From NCBI RefSeq assembly GCF_036689865.1, contig NZ_JBAHUQ010000006.1:62001-126000 (forward strand): a stretch of DNA of 64,000 nucleotides, given 5' to 3'. Positions 1 through 7,892 of the stretch are shown one piece after another; the stretch's first letter is position 1, and each line of letters opens with the position of its first letter. Under the pieces are notes generated by a model. It was not told the origin of the DNA, did no database searches, and saw only the letters and a list, made by a program, of their open reading frames with translations. Position numbers and translations under genes: made by a program. Source of the DNA: Magnetococcus sp. PR-3 (GTDB taxonomy: Bacteria; Pseudomonadota; Magnetococcia; Magnetococcales; Magnetococcaceae).

Positions 1-215
1 GCCATTAGCGTGGCGATTTGCTGCATATGGCTGGAGGTGCTGATCAGGGTGTGGTTAAAAGCATCCCGGTAGTTGTCCGCTTTACGGGCCAGGTTTTGCC
101 ATAACACATTTTTGTCGGCTGTATAGTTCAGCCATACAAACGAAGCATCGATCAGCGCGATCAGAATCGAGATGATGATAAATAGACGCCGGGAGGAAGT
201 CTTGCCAGAATCCAT
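1..215 (-). CDS. N-terminus of a membrane-anchored sensor or signalling protein (partial)
   Basis: The minus-strand frame opens at an ATG at 215 and runs off the left edge, so only about 71 residues are visible. It starts MDSGKTSSRRLF and then has one strongly hydrophobic segment (residues 12-24) followed by an extracytoplasmic-looking stretch (KNVLWQNLARKADNYRDAFN). This layout is usual for transmembrane sensor kinases, chemoreceptors and diguanylate cyclases. No enzymatic domain is visible, so the class cannot be decided. It starts 8 bases after the stop of the upstream coiled-coil protein, which suggests co-transcription. Confidence 0.6.
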   Translation of the reverse strand, partial: MDSGKTSSRRLFIIISILIALIDASFVWLNYTADKNVLWQNLARKADNYRDAFNHTLISTSSHMQQIATLM

Positions 216-223
216 AAAAACCG

Positions 224-769
224 CTACTCCGTCTGGGTAGATACAGGCTCTACAGGCTCATGGACTGGGGTTGTGCCGGGTACGCCCAGTTCCTGTAATT
301 TTAACAGATGGATATGTTCCAGTTTCTGTTGTTGGGCACGCAACTGGTCTCGCATGCTTTGTAGCTTTTTACGCAGTTGACGTATGCGTTCACGGGAGGC
401 TTGTACAATGGCATGATGAACCCGAGCAGGATCCCGTTGCTCCTGCTGTGCCAGACGTCTGGCTTGTTCAATCTTCTGTCGTTTACCACGAACCGCATTG
501 CGATAGTGGTGTTTGGCGGCATCCAGTGCAATACGTGCTTGATCAACCCTCAGACGGGCTGTCTGAAGACGCCGTTGCCAATAGAGCCCGGGCAGTAGGC
601 TATGCTGTGCTTTTAGCCATAAGGTTTGAGGCGGCAGATCGGGATTACCCACCGGCGCAAACAGTAACCCACCCAACAACAGCAACAGCATGATGGTCGC
701 ACTCCATACCATCATGGGTGCTGTCACGTGCATCTTGCGGATAGCGACTTGCTTTGAAGCTGCTGCCAA
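224..769 (-). CDS. Single-pass membrane protein with long coiled coil, unknown function
   Basis: The protein has 181 residues. After a short basic N-terminus there is one membrane segment (about residues 19-38, MMVWSATIMLLLLLGGLLF), then a region rich in Arg, Lys, Gln and Glu from about 60 to 155 that looks like a continuous coiled coil. I do not recognise a family. The start used is a TTG with AGGA seven bases upstream; an ATG 12 codons further in is the alternative. It sits directly upstream of the truncated membrane sensor and probably shares its transcript. A role as a scaffold or accessory subunit for that sensor is only inference from position. Confidence 0.55.
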   Translation of the reverse strand: MAAASKQVAIRKMHVTAPMMVWSATIMLLLLLGGLLFAPVGNPDLPPQTLWLKAQHSLLPGLYWQRRLQTARLRVDQARIALDAAKHHYRNAVRGKRQKIEQARRLAQQEQRDPARVHHAIVQASRERIRQLRKKLQSMRDQLRAQQQKLEHIHLLKLQELGVPGTTPVHEPVEPVSTQTE

Positions 770-1167
770 GATTAAGTCCTATTCTGCACGGATCGCGAAA
801 CTGGACCTCACGCTTATGTTTATAAGCAACAATTATGACATAATAAGTAAGATTCATCAAATAGACCCAGAGGGCGATTCATCTCACTTTGAGGGGGCTC
901 CTCTATGGCCAAACCCGCCCATTATACACCTTTTGCAGTGCATTTAATCACTTTTTATCGCATTGTAACAAAGTTTAAGAAGTCAGATGCTCAGGGTATT
1001 GATAATGCTTTGGGTTTATTCTCGTATAAGTGTGGTGGGAGTAGTGGCCTGATGTGTAAGAGAAGTCCACTACCGTTGGCTGAATAATGACTAGCAGGGG
1101 TCTAAAGTCCCGTATTGCGAGGGTGGGGTTGATCCATGACCTTGGCAATCAGCCCCGAGGTGGCATT
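770..1167. other. Intergenic stretch without a supported gene
   Basis: About 400 bases lie between the coiled-coil protein, transcribed leftward, and the terminator of the regulator cluster on its right. AT-rich sequence at 810-870 could hold the promoter of the leftward genes, but I see no convincing -35/-10 pair. A 60-codon frame at 905-1087 has no recognisable features. Confidence 0.4.
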
Positions 1168-1199
1168 AAAAAAGGCAAGCCAATGGCTTGCCTTTTTTA
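1168..1199 (-). terminator. Rho-independent terminator (bidirectional form)
   Basis: An 8-bp perfect stem, GGCAAGCC and GGCTTGCC around a 3-base loop, is flanked by six A on one side and six T on the other, so it can work in both directions. It lies 21 bases beyond the stop codon of the sigma-54 activator at 1221-2603 and most likely ends that operon. Confidence 0.85.
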
Positions 1200-1220
1200 C
1201 AGGGGAGAACGGTTAAACCG

Positions 1221-2603
1221 TTAAGCCGCGGAGGTTACCCGTGCGGCATATTCATTAAGCTTATTACGCAGGGTACGGATAGAGATGCCTAAAATCTCTG
1301 CGGCCTTGGTTCGGTTACCGTCAACCTCATCCAAGGTGCGACGGATAAGAATCTCTTCCATCTCCCGGACGGTGGTACCCACGGGCATATGGATTGAGTC
1401 ACCATCGGCAGTTGCCATATCCAGATCACACCCCATGCTGTCTCCACCCATTGCAGGGGCAGATCCTGTGGCTTCGATCATAAGATCATGACGTGAGATG
1501 AAATCCTCTTCCGCAATGAGCAGCGCGCGCTGTACCACATTTTCCAGCTCTCGGATATTGCCAGGCCACTCATAGCGAACCAGGGTATCCAAAGCAGAAT
1601 TGTCAAAAGCAATGTCGTTACGCCCCAGCTCTTTGATAAAGCGCTGTCGGAACAGATCTGCCAGCAGGGTCACATCCTTGGGACGTTGACGCAGAGGCGG
1701 AATAAATACGGGGAAGACATTTAAACGGTAATAGAGATCCTCACGGAACTGCCCTTCACCGGCAAACTCTTTAAGATCCCGGTTGGTAGAGGCAATAACC
1801 CGTACATCCAGGGCAATAGGCTGTTTACCCCCAACGGGATCAACCTCTTTTTCCTGCAAGACACGCAGCAGCTTAGCTTGCAGGTTTAAAGACATTTCCG
1901 AGATTTCATCTAGGAAGATCGAACCACCATTGGCCTGTAGGAACTTACCCTTACGGTCACTGGTGGCACCGGTAAAAGCACCTTTGATGTGACCAAATAG
2001 TTCGGATTCCAGCAAGTTCTCTGGCAGCGCCGCACAGTTAATGGCTACAAAAGGACCCTTAGCCCGGTCGGAGACCTGATGAACATAACGGGCCATCAGC
2101 TCTTTACCGGTTCCACTCTCACCCTGGATCAAGACCGTGGCGTTGGAGTTGGAGACCCGGCGTACCTGACCGAGCAGCTTAAGCATAGAGGCATCACCCG
2201 TTACCAAACGGCGGCCCCGACCCAGCTCTGGATCAAAAAATTGGTTGTTGTAGCGTTTGACCTGGGCAGCTAGAACGTCAGATTCCACAGGTAACAGCAG
2301 ATAGTCAGCTGCGCCAGCATCGATCGCCTGTTTGGCCTCGTGTACCGAACCTCGGGTGGAAACCGCTAAAAGCGGCAGACCGCGGAAGAGGAAGGTGAGC
2401 TCTTTGAGGAGATCCAAGGGTTCATCCACACCCTCCATGGCTACCACAATGAGACCTGCCTGATGACCGCGCAGGTAAGTTTTGGCTTTGGTAACGTCGG
2501 CGATGAGCACGGGTTGGCAACGCAAGGATTTAAGCTGCGTGGCCAGTGTGTTCAGGGCGCTATCGGCGCGTCCCAGCAAAATGATTTCGGTCTGATCCTT
2601 CAT
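1221..2603 (-). CDS. Sigma-54-dependent activator, FlrC/FlbD-like, with degenerate receiver
   Basis: This 460-residue protein has NtrC-family order: receiver-like domain (1-120), AAA+ domain (about 138-365) with Walker A GESGTGKE at 161-168, intact GAFTGA at 208-213 and Walker B FLDEI at 230-234, then a Fis-type helix-turn-helix (about 415-455, GNRTKAAEILGISIRTLRNK). The C-terminus most resembles flagellar activators of the FlrC/FleR/FlbD group. The receiver lacks the key residues: the strand that should carry the phospho-accepting Asp reads LIVVAMEG (51-58), the acidic pair is absent and the conserved Lys is Leu in YLLLP. It therefore probably does not respond to phosphorylation. It is last in a three-gene cluster with a TPR protein and a second activator, and starts 5 bases after the TPR gene. 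Flagellar control is family-based inference; no flagellar structural gene lies in the window. Confidence 0.88.
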   Translation of the reverse strand: MKDQTEIILLGRADSALNTLATQLKSLRCQPVLIADVTKAKTYLRGHQAGLIVVAMEGVDEPLDLLKELTFLFRGLPLLAVSTRGSVHEAKQAIDAGAADYLLLPVESDVLAAQVKRYNNQFFDPELGRGRRLVTGDASMLKLLGQVRRVSNSNATVLIQGESGTGKELMARYVHQVSDRAKGPFVAINCAALPENLLESELFGHIKGAFTGATSDRKGKFLQANGGSIFLDEISEMSLNLQAKLLRVLQEKEVDPVGGKQPIALDVRVIASTNRDLKEFAGEGQFREDLYYRLNVFPVFIPPLRQRPKDVTLLADLFRQRFIKELGRNDIAFDNSALDTLVRYEWPGNIRELENVVQRALLIAEEDFISRHDLMIEATGSAPAMGGDSMGCDLDMATADGDSIHMPVGTTVREMEEILIRRTLDEVDGNRTKAAEILGISIRTLRNKLNEYAARVTSAA

Positions 2604-2608
2604 GGTCT

Positions 2609-5338
2609 TCAGGGTGCCATTTCCTGTACCAGTTCGAGCTGTTTGGCATTTTCTCGGGCCATTGGTGCCCAGGACGCCTGTGGATCCAGCTCCGCCGCTT
2701 TTTCAAAAGCCTGCTTGGCTTCTTCCAAATTACGCTGTTTTTGTAGAATATCGCCAATACGCATCAGGGCCAAGGCTTTGGATTTATCATCCTCTGCATC
2801 TTCAGCCACTTTGCGGAAGATCGGCAACGCTTTGGCATCGCCTCGCCACGCCTGCTGCACAGTAGCGTACCAGTAATAATCCTTGCCGTCACCTATGGGT
2901 CGATTAAAAAGTAGATCTTTCAGGTTGGCCACAGCTTGGGGAAAACGTCCCCGCTCTGCTTCAGCTTTGGCCAGCAGGCGTAAACGTTCGGCCCGCTCAC
3001 CTTCACTTAACCCCTTAACAGGTAAACGGTTAAGTAGATCTAAAATCGCCACCCAATCCTGTTTTTCACGGCGGCGTTCGGCCTCAGCAACCCGTACACG
3101 GGCCTCTCGATCGTTGACCAAGGTTTTATCCTGCTCAACTTTGAGATAGCTACCATTGGCCATATCATCGGCTACCCGATGCAGGCGTTTACTGACCGTA
3201 TCATCATTCATCGCCAGCAAAGGTTGCGCCTGTTTGTACATACCCAGGCGCATGAGCGCTTCTGCCATTTGCGTACGGGGTATACCAAATTTACGATAAC
3301 GGCGCCAATCCTCACCATAGGTCTCGGCCAAGCTCATAGCAAACTCAGGCCGGCGGGAGGTTAACGCTTTTTCCATACCAGCGGTCAGATAACGCAGGCG
3401 TAACAAGTTGGCCCGGTTACGCTCTAAGCCAATATCTAACATGGTAAGTAGATAGTTCAGGGTTTTTAGGCTGGATTCATGATCTTCAGAATCCCCCTGG
3501 AGCTGTGCCCGGGCAAAGTAGGCCTCATAGATGGCCTTGCCTCTGGGGTTGCTGTTAATAATCGCCTCAAGATCTTTAAGGCGCTCTTTCACATCCCGCT
3601 TGGCATCCATCTCTACCCGGAAGATCTGCCCCCAAAGTTGGGCGCCAGAGTTGGGATAGATCATACCCAGGCGGTCCAACAACCGTTTGGCCTCTTCATC
3701 CTGATTAAGAAAACGGTAGCATTGGGAGGCCCGTAACATCGCCCAGGGGGTTACCTTAAAGGTATCGGGGTAGGCATCCAGAATACGGATATAAAGGTCC
3801 AGCGCCTTTTTAAAATCGTGATGGTTGTAATAGGCGGTGGCCAGTTGAATATATTTGGCTGGATCATTGGCCAGCACAGTCATCTCTGGATCTGGAATAG
3901 ACTCCAGTGTTTTAACCGCTTTAGCCAGTTTGTTGTTCTGGGTCTGCAGATCCACCAGCTCAAAGTAGGCATTGGCCCGCTCATTAACACCGGCATCGGG
4001 CATTTTTTTGAGCAAAAAGTTAAGGCGCTCTTTGGCTTCGTTAATGTTACCCATACCTTTTTGGGCACGGGCCTGCTCCAACACAACCCTGGCATCATGA
4101 TAGGGCAGGTTGGGATCATTCATGGTGGCGATGGCCCGCTCGTACTGGTGGGCACCATTCATCAGCTGCAGTTGCAACAGGCGGTATTCGGGAAAACGGT
4201 AGTGGTTGGGGTAACTGTTCAGTGCCCCGGTCAACTCCTCCAGCAACCAGCCTGCTTTCTCCCACTGCATCTTTTTGCCCAGGTCGACTTTATAAAAAGC
4301 CAACTGTTCACGGTTCTGTGAGTTGGGGAATGTCCGCAACAAGGCATCTAGATAACCACGGGCTTTACCATATTGATGGTCTTTTTCAGCGGCCAGAGCA
4401 TTGTTCATAAAGTACTCTTCGCTGACCTCCTGCTCTGCCAATACCTCCACATCTGGTGAGGGCTTAAAGATGGGGGTAATACGGTTGAGCGGTAGGGGTA
4501 ACCCTTCGGTCGCGGCCTGCAAACGGTTGGTTAGGATGGTATCGATATCCCGCTTGCGTTTAACATCCTTCATATTGTGGGTACGTAGCTCCACAATGAG
4601 GGTGCCGCTCTTTGGGTTTTGGTGTACCTGTACACTGCCGGTTCGGGGATGGAACGCAATTTCCATCTCCAACAGATCGTTGCGGAAGGCATAAGTGTGG
4701 ATCCCTGTGACCAAGCCTGCAGGCATAGGGGGAATCCAAAACTTATCCATGGTGGCCCCTTGCCACTGCAGTCGCAGGGAGTGCTCTCCATGGTCAACCT
4801 TTTGGGATTTAATCTCAGCGGTACCCGCATGATCAATCACCACCAAGGTGCCTTCTGCGCCAGGCAGAATACGGGCACCACGGATACGGGTAGTATCCTT
4901 GGGGTTGGGCATTGGTGTGGGTTCAATATAGAGAATATAGCGAGATGGGCGCCGCCGTTTGGCCTCGGTTACCTGATGACGGAAGGTCAAAAAGGGAACT
5001 TTAAGCTCCAATGTCACATATAGGCCCAACTCCCCTGCAATCTCCTCCACAATGATATTGCGGATATAGCGGGTGGTTTTGGGGTCGATACGGGTGTGGG
5101 GCAGGGCCAGTAGGTTGGGTACCTTTAGGCGCAAAATTTTAGGCCGGATCAGTTCCCAGGTGGGCAGTTTGTCATTAGCAGGCAGCGCAAAGCTCAGCGC
5201 GTCCCCTTTACCCGTGGGGGAGCGATCGTGCTGCAGCTCGGTGGAAAACGCCCATCCCTGTGCAGGGATCACCAGTGTCATCACCAGCAGCAGCAACAGG
5301 GACCATTTTTTGGCCAATGTATGAAGTTGGGCGTCCAT
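2609..5338 (-). CDS. Large secreted TPR-repeat protein (909 residues)
   Basis: A signal-peptide-like N-terminus (KKWSLLLLLVMTLVIPAQGWA, cleavage near residue 30) is followed by a beta-rich region (about 60-260) and a long array of TPR-like helical pairs from about 310 to the end, for example YGKARGYLDALLRTFPNS and EEAKQAFEKAAELDPQAS. It is probably periplasmic or envelope-associated. The beta region (LYVTLELKVPFLTF...YILYIEP) looks like the AMIN-type domains of envelope assembly proteins, but I cannot assign it firmly. Its ATG overlaps the stop of the upstream sigma-54 activator as TAATG, so the genes are translationally coupled. Lying between two flagellar-type activators, it may be an accessory protein for flagellar or pilus assembly; this is positional inference. 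Confidence 0.75.
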   Translation of the reverse strand: MDAQLHTLAKKWSLLLLLVMTLVIPAQGWAFSTELQHDRSPTGKGDALSFALPANDKLPTWELIRPKILRLKVPNLLALPHTRIDPKTTRYIRNIIVEEIAGELGLYVTLELKVPFLTFRHQVTEAKRRRPSRYILYIEPTPMPNPKDTTRIRGARILPGAEGTLVVIDHAGTAEIKSQKVDHGEHSLRLQWQGATMDKFWIPPMPAGLVTGIHTYAFRNDLLEMEIAFHPRTGSVQVHQNPKSGTLIVELRTHNMKDVKRKRDIDTILTNRLQAATEGLPLPLNRITPIFKPSPDVEVLAEQEVSEEYFMNNALAAEKDHQYGKARGYLDALLRTFPNSQNREQLAFYKVDLGKKMQWEKAGWLLEELTGALNSYPNHYRFPEYRLLQLQLMNGAHQYERAIATMNDPNLPYHDARVVLEQARAQKGMGNINEAKERLNFLLKKMPDAGVNERANAYFELVDLQTQNNKLAKAVKTLESIPDPEMTVLANDPAKYIQLATAYYNHHDFKKALDLYIRILDAYPDTFKVTPWAMLRASQCYRFLNQDEEAKRLLDRLGMIYPNSGAQLWGQIFRVEMDAKRDVKERLKDLEAIINSNPRGKAIYEAYFARAQLQGDSEDHESSLKTLNYLLTMLDIGLERNRANLLRLRYLTAGMEKALTSRRPEFAMSLAETYGEDWRRYRKFGIPRTQMAEALMRLGMYKQAQPLLAMNDDTVSKRLHRVADDMANGSYLKVEQDKTLVNDREARVRVAEAERRREKQDWVAILDLLNRLPVKGLSEGERAERLRLLAKAEAERGRFPQAVANLKDLLFNRPIGDGKDYYWYATVQQAWRGDAKALPIFRKVAEDAEDDKSKALALMRIGDILQKQRNLEEAKQAFEKAAELDPQASWAPMARENAKQLELVQEMAP

Positions 5339-6468
5339 TAACCGCTCCGTTGCTCGCTCTGTTTATCCTCTTCCAGGCCCTTTTTCTTAATCTTTTCTAC
5401 CAATGTTGTGCGGTTAAGCTTCAACAGTTGGGCCGCTTTGTTCTTGTTCCAACCTGTGCGGTTTAGTGCCCCAAGAATAAGATGGTTCTCATACTGTTCA
5501 ACTTCACGGTTGAAGTCGGTTACGCCATCGTTATCATAGGCCACTTTAAAGGCCTGGACTGGCACACGATCTTCGGTTTCTACCGGTTCAGTATGGTTAC
5601 TGGCATCCAGCATAATCTCAGGCAGGTCATCAAAAATGACCTCTTCATCAGCCAGGACCAGTAGGCGTTCCATCAGGTTCTCTAGTTCACGGACATTGCC
5701 CTTCCAGCTATAGCGCTGAAAAATTTCCATAACCTGGGGGCCAATATTGACCGCTGGACAGTTGCTGCGTGCGGCGCACTTTTCCATAAAGTGTTCCACC
5801 AGAAGAGGGATATCATCCAGTCGCTCACGTAGGGCAGGGACCTGAATGGGCACCACATTTAAACGGTAGAAAAGGTCTTCACGAAAACGCCCTTCTTCTA
5901 CCTCTTTGGCCAAATTTTTATGGGTGGCAGCAATCACCCGAACGTTGACTTCTAGGGTTTTTAAGGCACCCACAGGTTCCACGGTGCGCTCTTGCAGAAC
6001 CCGCAACATTTTAACTTGGAGTTTTGGGGACATATCCCCAATTTCATCCAGAAAAATGGTGCCGCCGTTAGCGGTTACAAATTTACCAGGACGATCCCGT
6101 ACCGCACCGGTAAAGGAGCCTTTGGCATGACCAAAGAGTTCTGATTCCAGCAAATCTTCGGGAATGGCACCACAGTTGACCGCAACAAGGGGGCCGTTGT
6201 GGCGTGGAGAGGTGTTGTGGATAGCACGGCAGATCAGCTCCTTGCCGGTGCCACTCTCACCATGAATAAGTACGGTAGAATCTGCAGCGGCTACCCGCTC
6301 GATGAGCTTGAACAGTTTACGCATTGCCGGTGCGTTACCAATAATACCGTTCACGTCCCCTCCTATGCCGTGGCTATGAACCAGCGGCTGGGTCAAATCG
6401 ATGAACCGTCCATCCTTGGACGGTGCGATAACGACGTACTGAACGTAACGGGTAAAGGGGCTGCGCAT
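5338..6468 (-). CDS. Sigma-54 activator without receiver, FlrA/FleQ-like, GSFTGA variant
   Basis: The 376-residue protein has only a short non-receiver N-terminus (1-40), then an AAA+ domain with Walker A GESGTGKE (70-77), Walker [10 protein letters not shown] (137-145) and an arginine-finger region (REDLFYRLN), ending in a Fis-type helix-turn-helix ([25 protein letters not shown]). The HTH with [12 protein letters not shown] is characteristic of FlrA/FleQ-type flagellar master regulators. The sigma-54-contacting loop reads GSFTGA (117-122) instead of GAFTGA, a conservative change. Lack of a receiver suggests control by ligand, partner protein or expression level. It is first in the cluster, with two inverted repeats in its upstream region. 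Confidence 0.85.
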   Translation of the reverse strand: MRSPFTRYVQYVVIAPSKDGRFIDLTQPLVHSHGIGGDVNGIIGNAPAMRKLFKLIERVAAADSTVLIHGESGTGKELICRAIHNTSPRHNGPLVAVNCGAIPEDLLESELFGHAKGSFTGAVRDRPGKFVTANGGTIFLDEIGDMSPKLQVKMLRVLQERTVEPVGALKTLEVNVRVIAATHKNLAKEVEEGRFREDLFYRLNVVPIQVPALRERLDDIPLLVEHFMEKCAARSNCPAVNIGPQVMEIFQRYSWKGNVRELENLMERLLVLADEEVIFDDLPEIMLDASNHTEPVETEDRVPVQAFKVAYDNDGVTDFNREVEQYENHLILGALNRTGWNKNKAAQLLKLNRTTLVEKIKKKGLEEDKQSEQRSG

Positions 6469-6471
6469 GGC

Positions 6472-6486
6472 ACACCAATATGGTGT
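6472..6486. promoter_or_regulatory. 15-bp palindrome abutting the start of the FlrA-like regulator
   Basis: A perfect inverted repeat, ACACCA and TGGTGT separated by ATA, lies 3 bases upstream of the regulator's start codon. It could be an operator for autoregulation, or in RNA a small hairpin next to the ribosome-binding region. No binding protein is known from the sequence. Confidence 0.35.
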
Positions 6487-6551
6487 ACACTGCCCGCAGA
6501 TCCACTCGGTCCGTGACGTGTGCCGAGATTCGCATTGCGAAAAAAACTCCC

Positions 6552-6590
6552 TAAGATGCGTAGAATTATATCTTAATTATCAGCATCTTA
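6552..6590. promoter_or_regulatory. Inverted repeat TAAGATGC...GCATCTTA in a divergent promoter region
   Basis: Two perfect 8-bp half-sites separated by 23 bases of AT-rich sequence lie 83-122 bases upstream of the FlrA-like regulator and about 290 bases upstream of prmB. Spacing of two helical turns or more fits a dimeric regulator binding near the -35/-10 region. No clear sigma-54 or sigma-70 motif could be fixed next to it. Confidence 0.35.
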
Positions 6591-6878
6591 TTTAGTGGTC
6601 TCCCCATGAGTGGAGCCACCAGAAACGGGTGCATGTCAGAAAACCGACGTCTATTTTTTGACGCCAGGGTGTGGAGCTTTGGGATCTTAACGCCCCGTCA
6701 AAAATCCAACACCAGAGTACGCCACCCACCGTCCCCTAACAAGCGGTCTTGTGGGTTTGTTGCGTTTTTCTTGGACGTTGCACACGAAACCTATTTTTTA
6801 GTTGGTACACCCATTCTTGGGACCTAACGGGGGTTTTACCCGTTGCCAACAGGAAAACCGGGCCTGGAAAGGTGACCT

Positions 6879-7892
6879 ATGTCGGGTGATTACAAAAATC
6901 GGGCCAAGAAGTCTCAAGGACGGCCAAAAAAAGCAGGTAAGCGTGGGCACTCTGCCTATAGTCGGGATGCCCAAACGGTCCAAAAGCGGGCCAACCCTGC
7001 CCAAACAGTGGATGGTTGGTTGCGTAAAAGTATTAGCCGACTTAAGCAAGCCAAGCTGGGGTATGACAACGGCTTGCAGGAGCCGGTCTGGGAGGCGGAG
7101 TATCTGCTGTGCCATGCCATGGGTATGGATTTAGAGCAGTTAGAGAAAAATAAAACCCGTACGGTAAGCCCCGAGCAAGGTAACTATATGGATGCCATGC
7201 TCGAGCAGCGTATTGTTGCCCGTAAACCGGTGAACTACATTACTGGGGAGGCTTGGTTTGCAGGGTACCGTTTTATGGTCGATGAGCGGGTGCTGATTCC
7301 CCGTTCCCGTATTGAGAATGTGTTGGATGATGTGGATGGCCTACCGGCCCTCATGGAAGGTGCGCGCCCCCTTAAGCGGGTTTTAGATTTGTGCACTGGC
7401 AGTGGTTGTCTGGCCATTACTGCGGCGTTGCACCATCTGGATTTACAGGTGGATGCCTCGGATCTTTCAACCGATGCACTGGCGGTGGCCAAAGAGAATG
7501 TCAAGCGGCATGGGGTGGGTGATCGGGTACGTTTGGTCCCGTCAAATCTATTCGAAAATCTTCAGGGGGAGTGTTACGATTTAATTCTAACCAACCCACC
7601 TTATGTACCCACCGAAGTGTATGAGGCTCTGGATAAAGAGTACTACCAGGAGCCCAAGGTGGCGCTGGAGGCAGGGGGGGATGGTTTAGATTTGGTGATC
7701 CCCATGCTGCAGCAAGCTCCCGATCATCTAAACCCGGGTGGTATCTTACTGTGCGAGGTTGGGGATGATACCCAGGAGATCATGCAGCAGCGTTGGCCGG
7801 ACCTACCGGTGCACTGGTTGCAGTTTCATTTTGATGCCAGTGGTGTTTTTGCGGTAACCCGTGAACAGCTTATGGATTGGGATGGGCCATGA
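6879..7892 (+). CDS. prmB: Ribosomal protein L3 glutamine N5-methyltransferase PrmB
   Basis: This SAM-dependent methyltransferase of the HemK/PrmB family methylates a glutamine side chain. The 337-residue protein has the SAM-binding motif LDLCTGSGCLAI (about 168-179) and the NPPY catalytic motif (239-242) followed by VPTEVYEAL. The later EPKVALEAGGDGLDL segment and its YHxE-like context (KEYYQEPK) resemble PrmB more than the release-factor enzyme PrmC. The first 40 residues are a Lys/Arg-rich extension not usual in the family, perhaps for ribosome contact. The ATG has an AAGGTG RBS. Its stop overlaps the start of the next gene (ATGA). Confidence 0.85.
   Translation: MSGDYKNRAKKSQGRPKKAGKRGHSAYSRDAQTVQKRANPAQTVDGWLRKSISRLKQAKLGYDNGLQEPVWEAEYLLCHAMGMDLEQLEKNKTRTVSPEQGNYMDAMLEQRIVARKPVNYITGEAWFAGYRFMVDERVLIPRSRIENVLDDVDGLPALMEGARPLKRVLDLCTGSGCLAITAALHHLDLQVDASDLSTDALAVAKENVKRHGVGDRVRLVPSNLFENLQGECYDLILTNPPYVPTEVYEALDKEYYQEPKVALEAGGDGLDLVIPMLQQAPDHLNPGGILLCEVGDDTQEIMQQRWPDLPVHWLQFHFDASGVFAVTREQLMDWDGP

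Larger units (their letters stand above)
6469..6878. other. Divergent intergenic region between regulator cluster and prmB operon
   Basis: This 410-base gap carries the two inverted repeats described separately and must hold promoters in both directions. The last bases before prmB contain a good ribosome-binding site (AAGGTG, five bases before ATG). No additional gene is supported: a 73-codon frame at 6606-6827 has no recognisable domain and no clear RBS. Confidence 0.45.

Noticed and set aside
905-1087. A 60-codon plus frame, product beginning MAKPAHYTPF
   Set aside because: No recognisable domain and no good ribosome-binding site; likely chance in an intergenic region.
6606-6827. 73-codon plus frame in front of prmB
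   Set aside because: No family features, and it overlaps the shared promoter region.
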